DNA of 64,000 nt. Source: an uncultured Aquimarina sp. GTDB taxonomy: Bacteria; Bacteroidota; Bacteroidia; Flavobacteriales; Flavobacteriaceae. Location of the stretch: NCBI GenBank assembly GCA_947496555.1, contig CANMDH010000018.1:36261-100260 (forward strand), written 5' to 3'. A model generated the notes under the pieces. That model made no database searches. It was not told the DNA's origin and worked only from the letters and a program-made list of their open reading frames with translations. Within the stretch, counting starts at the first letter, position 1. Each line of letters opens with the position of its first letter. This document shows positions 34,536-43,200 of this stretch, one piece after another. The position numbers and the translations under genes were made by a program.

Positions 34536-36623
34536 ATGAATTATCTTAAAAACCTCACATTTTTGGGAGCAGCTGCCTTTATTTTAATAGGCTGTAAACC
34601 ACAAGAAACTACTTTTGAAACTACGGTTTCTTCACCTTCACAAGAAATTACTATCAATTTTGATCTAAAAGAAGATGGATCTCCTTTTTACCTCGTAAAA
34701 CGCAAAGGAACTGCAGTAATTGATACTTCTGCGATTGGTTTTACTCTTAAAGACCAGGCACCACTTCAAAAAGGTTTTAATATTATTGAGGCATCAGCCG
34801 TCGCACATGATAAAAGCTGGGAAATGCCATGGGGAGAACAACGTACGGTAAAAAATAACTACAACGAGATTACTGTTACCCTACAAGAAACCAAAGCACC
34901 GAACCGCCTGCTTACACTATATTTTAGGGCGTATGATGACGGAGTTGCCTTCAGGTATGAATTCCCAGAACAACCAGGCTTAAACGAGGTAATCATTCTT
35001 GATGAAAATAGCCAGTTTAACCTTACTGGTAATCATAAAACCTGGTGGATTCCCGGTGATTGGGATATCTATGAACACCTATATACAGAATCTGATTTTA
35101 CAGCTATCGATGCGATTTCAAAACGTGGTCATAAAGCATTGGCTCAAACCAGTATTCCTGAAAATTCTGTCAACACCCCGGTAACCATGCGCACCGCAGA
35201 TGGGCTTCATCTTAGTTTCCATGAAGCAAACCTAACTGATTATTCGGGAATGACCTTACGCATCAATAAAGAAAACCTGATGATGACCAGTGGCCTGGTA
35301 GGTTCCGATATTACCGGATATAAAGTGAAGCGTACTCTTCCTTTTAAAACACCTTGGAGAACTATTCAGATTAGCGAAGATGCAGCTGGCCTTATCGAAT
35401 CAAACCTTATTGTAAACCTGAATGAGCCTAACAAACTGGGAGATGTAGATTGGTTTACACCTATGAAATATGTTGGTATCTGGTGGGAAATGCACCTCGA
35501 TAAATCCAGTTGGGACCTTAAAAGCGGAAAACACGGGGCCACTACAAAAAATACAAAGGCCCATATTGATTTTGCAGCACAAAACAATATTGGAGGGGTA
35601 TTGGTTGAAGGATGGAATACAGGATGGGAACATTGGATCGGTTTTGAGGACCGCGAAGGAGTGTTTGATTTTGTAACTCCTTATCCAGATTATGACCTTG
35701 AAGAGGTTGCAAAATATGCCAAAGATAAGGGTGTGCAGATTATTATGCATCATGAAACCTCATCGGCACCCAGAACTTACGACAAACAAATGGACAGTGC
35801 CTATGCACTTATGAACAAACTCGATATTAGATCTGTAAAAACGGGATATGTGGGTAAAATTATCCCCAAAGGAGAATATCATCATGGCCAATGGATGGTA
35901 AATCATTATCGCAGAGCACTCGAAACGGCTGCAAAACACAAAGTAGCAATCAATGCTCACGAACCTATAAAACCAACCGGGATACGTCGTACCTACCCAA
36001 ATGCAATCTCTCGTGAAGGACTACGCGGACAAGAATTTAACGCCTGGTCTCCCGACGGTGGTAACCCTCCTGATCATCTTCCTACCGTAGCCTTTACCAG
36101 AATGCTGGCAGGGCCTATTGATTTCACGCCGGGGGTATTCAATATAAAATTAGATCCCTATAAGGCCAATAACCAGGTAAACACCACCCTGGCACACCAG
36201 TTGGCATTATATGTAGTTATTTACAGCCCAATACAGATGGCCTGTGATCTATTAGAACATTATAAAGACCAGCCTGCTTTTCAATTTATACGAGATGTCG
36301 GCGTAGACTGGGAACAAACCAAGGTACTTAACGGAGAGGTTGGAGACTTTGTAACTATCGCCAGACAAGAGCGAGAAACCGGAAACTGGTTTGTAGGTAG
36401 CATCACCGACGAGAACCAAAGAGAAATCACGATTAATTTTGATTTCCTTGAAAAAGGCAAAGAATATGAAGTAATTGTTTACAAAGATGGGAATGATGCA
36501 CATTGGGATCAAAACCCAACCAGTATACAAATAGATACCGCAGCAATAGACAATACCGTAAAGAAAACATTTAAGTTAGCTGCAGGTGGTGGCCTGGCAA
36601 TAAGTTTAAAAGTTAAAAAATAA
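34536..36623 (+). CDS. GH97 alpha-glucosidase-like lipoprotein (SusB type)
   Basis: This 695-residue lipoprotein is a glycoside hydrolase of family 97. I chose ATG 34536 because it gives a clean lipoprotein signal (LGAAAFILIGC). The N-terminal beta-super-sandwich, the central TIM barrel and the C-terminal all-beta domain match SusB. The glutamates of the inverting group are in place: E407 in MHHETS, E476 in NAHEPIKPTG and E500 in LRGQEF. By analogy to SusB it hydrolyses alpha-glucosides of maltodextrin type. No SusC/SusD pair is adjacent, so it is not in an evident polysaccharide utilisation locus. Confidence 0.92.
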   Translation: MNYLKNLTFLGAAAFILIGCKPQETTFETTVSSPSQEITINFDLKEDGSPFYLVKRKGTAVIDTSAIGFTLKDQAPLQKGFNIIEASAVAHDKSWEMPWGEQRTVKNNYNEITVTLQETKAPNRLLTLYFRAYDDGVAFRYEFPEQPGLNEVIILDENSQFNLTGNHKTWWIPGDWDIYEHLYTESDFTAIDAISKRGHKALAQTSIPENSVNTPVTMRTADGLHLSFHEANLTDYSGMTLRINKENLMMTSGLVGSDITGYKVKRTLPFKTPWRTIQISEDAAGLIESNLIVNLNEPNKLGDVDWFTPMKYVGIWWEMHLDKSSWDLKSGKHGATTKNTKAHIDFAAQNNIGGVLVEGWNTGWEHWIGFEDREGVFDFVTPYPDYDLEEVAKYAKDKGVQIIMHHETSSAPRTYDKQMDSAYALMNKLDIRSVKTGYVGKIIPKGEYHHGQWMVNHYRRALETAAKHKVAINAHEPIKPTGIRRTYPNAISREGLRGQEFNAWSPDGGNPPDHLPTVAFTRMLAGPIDFTPGVFNIKLDPYKANNQVNTTLAHQLALYVVIYSPIQMACDLLEHYKDQPAFQFIRDVGVDWEQTKVLNGEVGDFVTIARQERETGNWFVGSITDENQREITINFDFLEKGKEYEVIVYKDGNDAHWDQNPTSIQIDTAAIDNTVKKTFKLAAGGGLAISLKVKK

Positions 36624-36668
36624 AGTCCTCGTTTTTTCGTTAGTATACTACTTAAACCTACAAGCGAA

Positions 36669-37442
36669 ATGGCGTATTTAATTCACATTAATCGATCTTT
36701 TTGCTACCTGAGAAGATCGATTTTTTGTTGCTCTATACTGATCTTTACCCTGGGCTGTTCTTCAGATGACTCTGATGCCGATGGAAATGGTGGTAACGAA
36801 AACCCTAATCTCGAAAACATAGATTTTACCAATGCTACGACCGCTACAGATAGTGATGGCAACACCTACGAAGTAGGTTTTAATCAGGTTTCTTCTATCA
36901 ATCAGGACCCTTTTGTACGAAAGAAAAATCCTGCTGGCGAAACGTTGTGGTATGTAGAACATGAAAAATCTGAAGTTGACGGAAGAACTAAGATGATCCT
37001 AATTGATAGTAATGACACTCCCTGGGTAGTATTTACGGTAGTGGGTGGCAGCAATAATCTTACCTATATCACTACACAAGCAGTCGAAGATGGTGCTTTC
37101 TCTAATGTGTATCAAAAAAATTATGGCACTGGTGGCGGACCCAAAGTATCAATCATCGCCAAGTTAAATCCTGATACAGGTAAGATCCAAAAAGCCACGT
37201 ATATCATAGCCAAAAAAAATGATGGTAAGACCAATGGGTTTAACATCACCGATATTGGTATCAAAAACCAAAATATCGTTGTACAAGCCGAATCTGTTGC
37301 CTGGCCTCCCGGAGCGGGAACCAACTACCAGCGGTTTCCAGACATTACTGATGCCGATCGTATCGACGGCGTTTTTAAAATGTATTACGAAGTAACCTCT
37401 AATCTTACCGAAATCGTTGATGCCCAGATTTTTAATAATTAA
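36669..37442 (+). CDS. Lipoprotein of unknown function
   Basis: This 257-residue predicted surface lipoprotein has the signal ending IFTLGC with Cys30 lipidated, followed by SSDDSDADGNGG, a Ser/Asp-rich export signal. The mature part has repeated short strands (DGNTYEVGFNQVSSI, TPWVVFTVVGGSN, then IAKLNPDTGKIQKATYI) like a partial beta-propeller. No known family is recognised. It starts 45 bp after the GH97 gene without a visible promoter, so it may belong to the same transcript. Confidence 0.7.
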   Translation: MAYLIHINRSFCYLRRSIFCCSILIFTLGCSSDDSDADGNGGNENPNLENIDFTNATTATDSDGNTYEVGFNQVSSINQDPFVRKKNPAGETLWYVEHEKSEVDGRTKMILIDSNDTPWVVFTVVGGSNNLTYITTQAVEDGAFSNVYQKNYGTGGGPKVSIIAKLNPDTGKIQKATYIIAKKNDGKTNGFNITDIGIKNQNIVVQAESVAWPPGAGTNYQRFPDITDADRIDGVFKMYYEVTSNLTEIVDAQIFNN

Positions 37443-37463
37443 TACCACCATAAATAAAAAAAG

Positions 37464-37488
37464 CTCTCCTCCTTAGTTAAGGGGGAGA
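37464..37488. repeat. Extragenic GC-rich hairpin after the lipoprotein gene
   Basis: TCTCCTCC and GGGGGAGA pair, with G-U pairs, around TTAGTTAA. The hairpin lacks a T-run and resembles the CCTCC/GGAGG extragenic palindromes seen again at 41683-41698. It may still act as a terminator for 36669-37442. Confidence 0.5.
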
Positions 37489-37651
37489 ATGAATTCTTTG
37501 AGTCTACGAAAAGAAGAAAGAGGGGGATGAAAAATAATTAGCAGTCTATCAAGTTAAGAATTTAAGACCCTTCCCATCCTTCTAAATTCTATAATAAAGA
37601 ACAGAGCCTTCTCATATTGTTCAAGTAATAGCGCTCTTATTTTTTATTATT

Positions 37652-38149
37652 TTACATCATCTGAACATCGGCAGTTGGACCAAAGGAAGGCGGAACAGCA
37701 ATTTCTAATAACCTGAAATATACACCTAATTGCGCCCTGTGGTGAATCATCTGCCCCAGTGCATGCCGAATCACTTCGTATTTGGTAAACACCTGAAACA
37801 CCTGATCCCCACTACGCATGGTCCAGTTTGGAAGCAAGTCTTCTTCTTTGGCGTTGCTCAACCTTGTTTTCCCTTTCTCGAAAGATTCCTCTAATACATC
37901 CAACAACTCTTTGGCATTTTTTACCGGAGTTGGCTCATATGGAGTTTTGGCAAAATCCAATTCGGTGGTGGTTAGTGCCATATCAGCCCAGGCCGGTATT
38001 TCGGCCAGGTGAACTGCCAGCATTTGCATCGACATACTTTTTTCGTGCGGTCTCCAGTTCAATTTATCGGCGGGTACTTGCCCTAAAAATTTTCGCAAGG
38101 TGGTAACCTCGTCTTCTAGTTCTTTGAGTAATAGCGGAATAATTTGCAT
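37652..38149 (-). CDS. DinB family protein
   Basis: This 165-residue four-helix bundle is of the DinB/YfiT-like superfamily (DUF1569/DinB_2 type), which includes metal-binding thiol transferases and many proteins of unknown role. Metal-ligand histidines are visible in MLAVHLAEIP near residue 45 and in RHALGQMIHHRAQLGVYFRLL near residue 140. The substrate is unknown. It is a single gene; the region upstream of its start is the large inverted repeat at 38162-38337. Confidence 0.88.
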   Translation of the reverse strand: MQIIPLLLKELEDEVTTLRKFLGQVPADKLNWRPHEKSMSMQMLAVHLAEIPAWADMALTTTELDFAKTPYEPTPVKNAKELLDVLEESFEKGKTRLSNAKEEDLLPNWTMRSGDQVFQVFTKYEVIRHALGQMIHHRAQLGVYFRLLEIAVPPSFGPTADVQMM

Positions 38150-38161
38150 GATGTGTGGTTT

Positions 38162-38337
38162 TTAACCCGTTTTACGCATTAGAAAATCTATTACATCTTT
38201 CAGCTACTGTAAAATATAGCGCTACGCTACATTTTTAAGTGTAACCGTAGCGGTGCTATGCTAAAACTTAGAAAATATCATATTTTATTGCATCTGAAAG
38301 CTTCATCACGAAGTTCTAGTGCATAAAACGGGTTTAA
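38162..38337. repeat. 176-bp imperfect inverted repeat (MITE-like or large hairpin)
   Basis: The outer arms (38162-38184 and 38314-38337) share TTAACCCGTTTTA...GCA...TAGAA as reverse complements, with few mismatches. Further inward, CTTTCAG and TAAAATAT recur as inverted matches, and GCTAC/GTAGC close the centre. The whole can fold as one long hairpin. It may be a non-autonomous mobile element remnant or a structured untranslated region for DinB (start 38149) or RDD (stop 38418). No clear target duplication is seen. Confidence 0.6.
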
Positions 38338-38417
38338 AGATTGTTGTTCCTAAAGATACCACTATCCAGCTCACCAAGTTGTTGTCGATTTCTTAAAAAT
38401 AGGAGAAATGGACTATT

Positions 38418-38996
38418 TTACGCCTTTACTACCCTCGTCTTTGATAAGGTATCATGCCATCCCGGACCGTCTCCCAAAAACGAAAATGCATCAAAAGGTA
38501 TATAACGACATAAGCTACGTAGTAGGATCCTAGTAGCATCAGGAGTATTACCCTCTTCATCAACCACCTTGGTCCCTGTGATTAATTTACCCAAGGTTCT
38601 ACCCGTGATTATCTCAAAAAGGGTGTAATAAATCATCCCAATAATCATCCCAAACACATAATCCATTAATCGTCCTCCTTCCTCTAGGGCAGATACAGTA
38701 TCAGGGGACACCAATGCCCATACAACACCAATCACAACGCCAAAAACTAAGATAAATATATAGTCAATCAAACGATTGGCAAATCGCGTTCCCTGGCTTA
38801 CCTGGTTATCATATACATTTCTGGTGACCATTGTAGCTGCTTCTTTTTCTTTGAGTGCGGTATCTTCGTCAAACGAAGGGCACGTATCTTCAAAATCGGC
38901 TACGGCATTTCTAAGACCACAGATGATCCCTTGTTTCATATCAAACTTTTGGTTTTTGCAGATCCTGCAAAATTGTAATTGTTCTTCTCTGTTCAT
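38418..38996 (-). CDS. RDD family membrane protein with N-terminal cysteine knuckle
   Basis: This 192-residue protein has an N-terminal metal-binding-like segment with four cysteines (FCRICKNQKF ... IICGL ... CPSF, about residues 9-42) and an RDD domain of about three transmembrane helices (NRLIDYIFILVFGVVIGV, MDYVFGMIIGMIYYTLFE). The RDD family is linked to transport or stress tolerance, but exact roles are mostly unknown. The Cys-rich head followed by RDD is a recurring Bacteroidota design. It stands alone. Confidence 0.87.
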   Translation of the reverse strand: MNREEQLQFCRICKNQKFDMKQGIICGLRNAVADFEDTCPSFDEDTALKEKEAATMVTRNVYDNQVSQGTRFANRLIDYIFILVFGVVIGVVWALVSPDTVSALEEGGRLMDYVFGMIIGMIYYTLFEIITGRTLGKLITGTKVVDEEGNTPDATRILLRSLCRYIPFDAFSFLGDGPGWHDTLSKTRVVKA

Positions 38997-39040
38997 GATG
39001 GTTGTTTTTTGTTTTCCCTGTTAGTTGTTTGTTTAGCGGT

Positions 39041-39109
39041 GCAATATCGTATTTTATTTTGTACGTTACTTCTCGTACAATATCTTACCTTTTTTGCTTT
39101 TGATATTGC
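39041..39109. repeat. Nested inverted repeat 3' of the OLD-nuclease gene
   Basis: GCAATATC (39041-39048) pairs with GATATTGC (39102-39109), and inside it TTGTACG (39059-39065) pairs with CGTACAA (39074-39080). The two-step stem lies about 90 bp past the stop of the OLD-type gene, between it and the RDD start. It might be a transcription end, a cassette boundary or a regulatory structure. Confidence 0.5.
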
Positions 39110-39195
39110 TTTTCGTTTATGTTCTGTGTCTAGGTTTTGTTACTTTTTTTGTTGAAATGTGATTGTATGGATTGGAAATCTGGGCTATCAGGTTT

Positions 39196-40641
39196 TTATA
39201 TTTTATCTAATACAGTTTTGAACAGAACCTCCAATTTATTTAACTCTTTAGCTTTTTCAATAAATGGAGGAATAAGATCATATACTTTTGAATAGCCTAT
39301 TTTCGGAGCCAATTTCTTAATTATCTTAGACCCATCTAGTGTATCCAATATGTTCTCGTCTAGAGCAATCCCATTATCGATTAATTTTTTTACCACTACA
39401 AAACTTGGGTCAAGACATTCTTTAATACTGGCTTCAATTAGTGTGCCTATATCTGGTTTCCCTGTTAAATTTTCAAGAACCTCTTTGTCCAAAAAGTAAT
39501 TTTCAAGGCAATACTTGTCAAGTTGGATAAATGCATGATTGGTTAGCAATTCTTTATCTGCAGGTCGGTTATCTCCGTCAACAATAAAAATAGCATTATC
39601 TATTTTCTCCTTCTTCAGTATCTGAGATAACTTCTCTACATTGGTTCTTCCATTTTCTATTCTAATATCTACCTTAATTTTTTTATAATTCCCCAACTCC
39701 TTAATAACACTCTCATGAGTCTTATCTTCAACAAAGCAAATTTTATCAGATAAAGAAATTCCTTCAATAATATTTATAGCCTCACCGGCTATCGAGCTTT
39801 TTATATCTTCATCTAGGTGATCTGAGAATTCAACCTTATCCTCATTCCATTTGAAAAATAATGATTTGGCTAAATATTGTTTTTTAAAAATCACCCTTGA
39901 ATGCGATGTTACAATGATTTGTTTGTTGTAAGTATTACAAAACCATTCAAAAAAATCAAACAAATTTTCTTCTAGGCTCCAGTTCAGATGGATTTCTGGT
40001 TCATCGATTAAATAGATGTCAGTGTTGTCTCTTGAACTATATATATTAAAGACAAGCGAAAGAATTTCATTTTCTCCACAACTCAGTTGATCAATATTTA
40101 CTTTTAGTGTTTTTCCTTTTGTAAGACTAATTGTAGGACGTTTGTTCTCCCATATTGCATGAATCTGATACCCTTTGAATATCATCTGCATTATTGTTTC
40201 AAAATCATTTTTAATATGGTCAACTGCTTGTGGATAAGTATGATTCCCTTCCTTTACTAAGTCTTCAACTAATACAATAAAATGTTCTCCAAAAGATGTA
40301 TAATTTGTGAAGCTTTGATCTTGAAGTCTTTTCTGAACTAGTTGATTGTTGTACTGTGACAAATCAATCCCTTGCTGTCGAATTGAATTAATTATTTCAT
40401 CTGCATTTTGCTTATTTGCGTTTCTTTTTGGACTAATTGCAACAACTTTATTTGTTACTCTATCTTCATGGAATACAATCTTATCCTTGCCTATTTGTTG
40501 TTTAATGTATTTTAAAAATTTTGTTTTTCCTGTCCCATTTTCTCCGCTCAAAATATTCAATCCATTTTTTAAAGGAACATCAAGGTTAAAGTGTCCATTT
40601 AATATTGAAGTTTCAACTAAAGTGATATAAGGGTTTTTCAT
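39196..40641 (-). CDS. OLD-family ATP-dependent endonuclease-like protein (AAA ATPase + TOPRIM)
   Basis: This 481-residue protein has an SMC/ABC-like ATPase domain with a P-loop LSGENGTGKTKFLKY (Walker A at 33-40). The signature-like IDQLSCGENEILSLVF, Walker B YLIDEPEIHLNW and the VTSHSR switch follow. The C-terminal TOPRIM domain has CFVEDKTHE near 302 and FIVDGDNRPAD near 354 (Glu and Asp-x-Asp metal ligands). This is the class 1 OLD architecture, related to phage P2 Old and GajA, whose members cut or nick nucleic acid in anti-phage defence. The neighbour upstream (40730-41347) is a membrane protein; the pairing could be a defence unit, which is inference. Confidence 0.85.
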   Translation of the reverse strand: MKNPYITLVETSILNGHFNLDVPLKNGLNILSGENGTGKTKFLKYIKQQIGKDKIVFHEDRVTNKVVAISPKRNANKQNADEIINSIRQQGIDLSQYNNQLVQKRLQDQSFTNYTSFGEHFIVLVEDLVKEGNHTYPQAVDHIKNDFETIMQMIFKGYQIHAIWENKRPTISLTKGKTLKVNIDQLSCGENEILSLVFNIYSSRDNTDIYLIDEPEIHLNWSLEENLFDFFEWFCNTYNKQIIVTSHSRVIFKKQYLAKSLFFKWNEDKVEFSDHLDEDIKSSIAGEAINIIEGISLSDKICFVEDKTHESVIKELGNYKKIKVDIRIENGRTNVEKLSQILKKEKIDNAIFIVDGDNRPADKELLTNHAFIQLDKYCLENYFLDKEVLENLTGKPDIGTLIEASIKECLDPSFVVVKKLIDNGIALDENILDTLDGSKIIKKLAPKIGYSKVYDLIPPFIEKAKELNKLEVLFKTVLDKI

Positions 40642-40673
40642 ACTTAATTATTTATCGCTGGCTAACGAGTTTG

Positions 40674-40718
40674 TGTAACAAGTATAGCCAGCCCAATAGA
40701 CGGCTATGATTTGTTACA
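40674..40718. repeat. attC-like imperfect hairpin between OLD gene and membrane gene
   Basis: TGTAACAA (40674-40681) pairs with TTGTTACA (40711-40718), and ATAGCC (40684-40689) with GGCTAT (40702-40707). Short unequal internal loops (2 and 3 nt) separate the two stems. Two stems with asymmetric spacers, GTAAC/GTTAC in the outer arm and an adjacent GCTAACG are similar to integron attC sites, though the R-box consensus is not fully met. It sits at the 3' end of one gene and 33 bp before the start of the next. Confidence 0.5.
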
Positions 40719-40729
40719 CTGTATTATGC

Positions 40730-41347
40730 TTAATTTGATTTAAATGCCTCAATTCTTTCCTTTTCCATAAAGTTTATGGTAAACAATCCAATTTCATTAT
40801 TCAATTCACTTAATAACATTTTGTTAAAAATAACTCCATTTGAAATTTTTGAATTATATATGTCCTGATAAGAGTACGTCAATTTCAAAAACACTTCATT
40901 GTTATTTTTTCTTTTTTTAAACTTATATCCCAATTTTACATCATTTTTTTGAGGTATAGGGTTTACAGATTCATCCTCGAAACTAGTAATTAATTCTAAA
41001 TTGTCATTGACTGCATCATACTCGTACAAAATAATTTTATATTTGAAATTAATTGCTGGTCTCTTACCTGCATTTAAAAACCTTATAGCAAAATCATAAT
41101 CTAAGGTGTTATCATTTTCTTGTATGATATATCCCGACTTATAGAAATCAATTATTGGGCTGTCTATATTTTTTATATACTCACCTTGTAAATTAATAAT
41201 CTGATTATTTTGTTTTAATTGCTCTATTACCAGTTCTAATTCAGAAATCTTTTTGGATTTTTTACTGTCTTTAATCCAAATAACAATTAATCCAATCAAA
41301 TTTACAGCCGCCACCATCCAACTTCCATATTTTAGTATTTCTGACAT
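40730..41347 (-). CDS. Membrane-anchored coiled-coil protein, unknown function
   Basis: This 205-residue protein has one N-terminal transmembrane helix (about 8-25, GSWMVAAVNLIGLIVIW), a short coiled coil (KISELELVIEQLKQNN) and a soluble strand-rich domain. The soluble part includes FAIRFLNAGKRPAINFKYKI and resembles an immunoglobulin-like or C2-type sandwich. I do not recognise a family. It shares strand and position with the OLD-type nuclease (89 bp apart, with the attC-like hairpin between). The intergenic region around the pair is rich in repeats, suggesting an acquired block. Confidence 0.65.
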   Translation of the reverse strand: MSEILKYGSWMVAAVNLIGLIVIWIKDSKKSKKISELELVIEQLKQNNQIINLQGEYIKNIDSPIIDFYKSGYIIQENDNTLDYDFAIRFLNAGKRPAINFKYKIILYEYDAVNDNLELITSFEDESVNPIPQKNDVKLGYKFKKRKNNNEVFLKLTYSYQDIYNSKISNGVIFNKMLLSELNNEIGLFTINFMEKERIEAFKSN

Positions 41348-41733
41348 CCATCTTTATTTAAGCAAAACCATTACTATTATTTCTATTATATTTTTTCAAA
41401 ATTAAAGTAACCCTAAACCATAGCTTTGTAAAAAACCACAGTACAAATATTCATTAAGAATAATCCTTATGTACTGAATTGATAAGGTCTCCTTTATAAG
41501 GAGCGATTTGCGTGAGAGATCACGAAACTAAGTAATTAATTTGAAAGCGGTTTACGGATTTCCATAAGAGATGCAGGGGATTTTTCCCCTGTTAGGAGGG
41601 CTTAAGTCTTACTACTGCTCGAAAAAAGTTCGACGAAAATTGTTGATAAAAATTTATAACTGCGAAAAAAACACCTCCCTAACCCTCCTCAAGGAGGGAA
41701 TTGATAGGTTTTTCTATTGTTTGTTTGACGGTA

Positions 41734-41982
41734 CACTTCGACTACGCTAGCATAGCACCTCACCCTTCGAGTACACTTCGGCAAGCCTGTGCTGAGCGTA
41801 GTCGAAGTGCTCAGTATGACACCTCAGGGTTCGAGAACACTTCAGCAAGCCTGTGCTGAGCGTAGTCGAAGTGCTCAGTATGACCCTCAGGGTTCGAATC
41901 AGTACCGAGGGCTGAGGCTCTCGAAGCCCGGAATTGTTTTTCCATAGTCTATCAACCTTCGGCTAAGCCTGCACTGAGCCAA
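41734..41982. repeat. 64-bp tandem extragenic repeat with inverted arms
   Basis: Two units begin at 41773 and 41837, exactly 64 bp apart, and share CAAGCCTGTGCTGAGCGTAG and CGAAGTGCTCAGTATGAC. Inside each unit CACTTCG-type ends face CGAAGTG. An inverted partial copy (CACTTCGACTACGCT) lies at 41734-41748 and a decayed copy near 41956-41982. The motif resembles palindromic repeats scattered between genes in other Flavobacteriaceae. Confidence 0.75.
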
Positions 41983-42051
41983 GTCAAAGAGTACAGTGTA
42001 CGAAAATAAGTCTCCTAGAGGTATCTTGGAATGGCTTATGACCTTTTAACT

Positions 42052-42113
42052 CAAAATCCGGTTCTCGATACATCCCGATTATCATCGGGACACTCGAACT
42101 GACGCATTTTGAT
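42052..42113. repeat. pfkA-flanking repeat, copy A
   Basis: This 62-bp sequence contains GGTTCTCGATACATCCC, an inner hairpin TCCCGAT/ATCGGGA (42073-42079 with 42084-42090) and ACTCGAACTGACG. The same text, with a different inner hairpin, recurs in the same orientation at 43273-43332 on the other side of pfkA. Confidence 0.8.
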
Positions 42114-42138
42114 TATATTCAATATTCTAACTACTAAT

Positions 42139-43125
42139 TTACGTTGAAAGTATATCAGAAATACGAAGCAGTTCTTTGTTGACACCATGATCTTCTTTTA
42201 AACCCTCTTCAAAGCTCATCATTTTCACTTCATTATTGAGTAATCCAACCATTACATTTTTTTCGCCGTCCAATAATAATTCAACAGCTTTTACACATAA
42301 TCTACTCGCCAATGTTCTATCAAAACAAGTGGGAGAACCGCCACGTTGTACATGCCCCAACACCGTAACTCTCACATCATAATCGGGTAGATTTTCTGTA
42401 ACATAATCGGCCAGTTCAAATACATTTTTACCGATTTTATCGCCTTCGCTCACCACCACGATACTTGAAGATTTTCCTGATCGTTTACTGCGTTTCAATG
42501 ATTCCAACAATCGGTCGAGTCCCATATCCTCTTCTGGGATCAGGATCTCCTCGGCTCCTGCACCTACTCCGGTATTGAGTGCAATAAAACCAGAATCACG
42601 CCCCATTACTTCGATAAAAAACAAGCGATCGTGTGAACTTGCTGTATCGCGTATTTTATCGATCGCATCAATTACCGTATTAAGCGCTGTATCATATCCT
42701 ATGGTATAATTAGTGCCGGCAATATCGTTGTCGATCGTACCAGGAACCCCAATGACTGGAATATCATATTCTTCGCTAAAAATTTGTCCTCCTCTGAAAG
42801 TCCCATCACCACCAATAAGTATCATGGCATCAACATCAATTTCTTTGAGGTGTTCGGCGGCTTTTTTTCTTCCTTCCGGGGTTCGAAAGTCTTTGGATCG
42901 GGCCGATTTTAAAATAGTGCCTCCTCTACTAATGATATTACGTACACTTCGGGCATTCAGGATGCAATGATCTCCTTCTATCATACCCTGGAAACCCCTA
43001 TAAAATCCTATACATTTTACATTATAGTAAGCACAAGCCCTAGCTACTGCTCTAATTGCAGCGTTCATACCCGGAGAATCCCCTCCTGAAGTCATTACAC
43101 CAATCGTCCTGATCTCTTTTGCCAT
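42139..43125 (-). CDS. pfkA: ATP-dependent 6-phosphofructokinase
   Basis: Phosphofructokinase commits fructose 6-phosphate to glycolysis. The 328 residues have all bacterial PfkA blocks: GVMTSGGDSPGMNAAIRAV near residue 10, LIGGDGTFRGG near 103, GTIDNDIAGTNYTIGYDTA with the catalytic Asp near 130, EVMGRDSGFIAL, and VLGHVQRGGSPTCFDR near 260. It is a single gene between two copies of an extragenic repeat. Confidence 0.97.
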   Translation of the reverse strand: MAKEIRTIGVMTSGGDSPGMNAAIRAVARACAYYNVKCIGFYRGFQGMIEGDHCILNARSVRNIISRGGTILKSARSKDFRTPEGRKKAAEHLKEIDVDAMILIGGDGTFRGGQIFSEEYDIPVIGVPGTIDNDIAGTNYTIGYDTALNTVIDAIDKIRDTASSHDRLFFIEVMGRDSGFIALNTGVGAGAEEILIPEEDMGLDRLLESLKRSKRSGKSSSIVVVSEGDKIGKNVFELADYVTENLPDYDVRVTVLGHVQRGGSPTCFDRTLASRLCVKAVELLLDGEKNVMVGLLNNEVKMMSFEEGLKEDHGVNKELLRISDILST

Positions 43126-43200
43126 ATAGTATTGTTGTTTAGTTGGTTATTAATGCATAATAAATTGTATGCTGCTTGCATGAAAAGTGTTAATTCGAGT

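Larger units (their letters stand above)
41348..42138. other. 790-bp gene-free region packed with extragenic palindromes
   Basis: No gene is seen. It contains a hairpin CAGGGGA-TTTT-TCCCCTG (41574-41591), a CCCTCC-TCAA-GGAGGG hairpin (41683-41698), two 64-bp tandem units with a third degenerate unit (see 41734-41982), and the pfkA-flanking repeat (42052-42113). The stop codon of pfkA is at 42139, so these elements lie 3' of pfkA and 5' of the membrane-protein gene. Confidence 0.7.
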
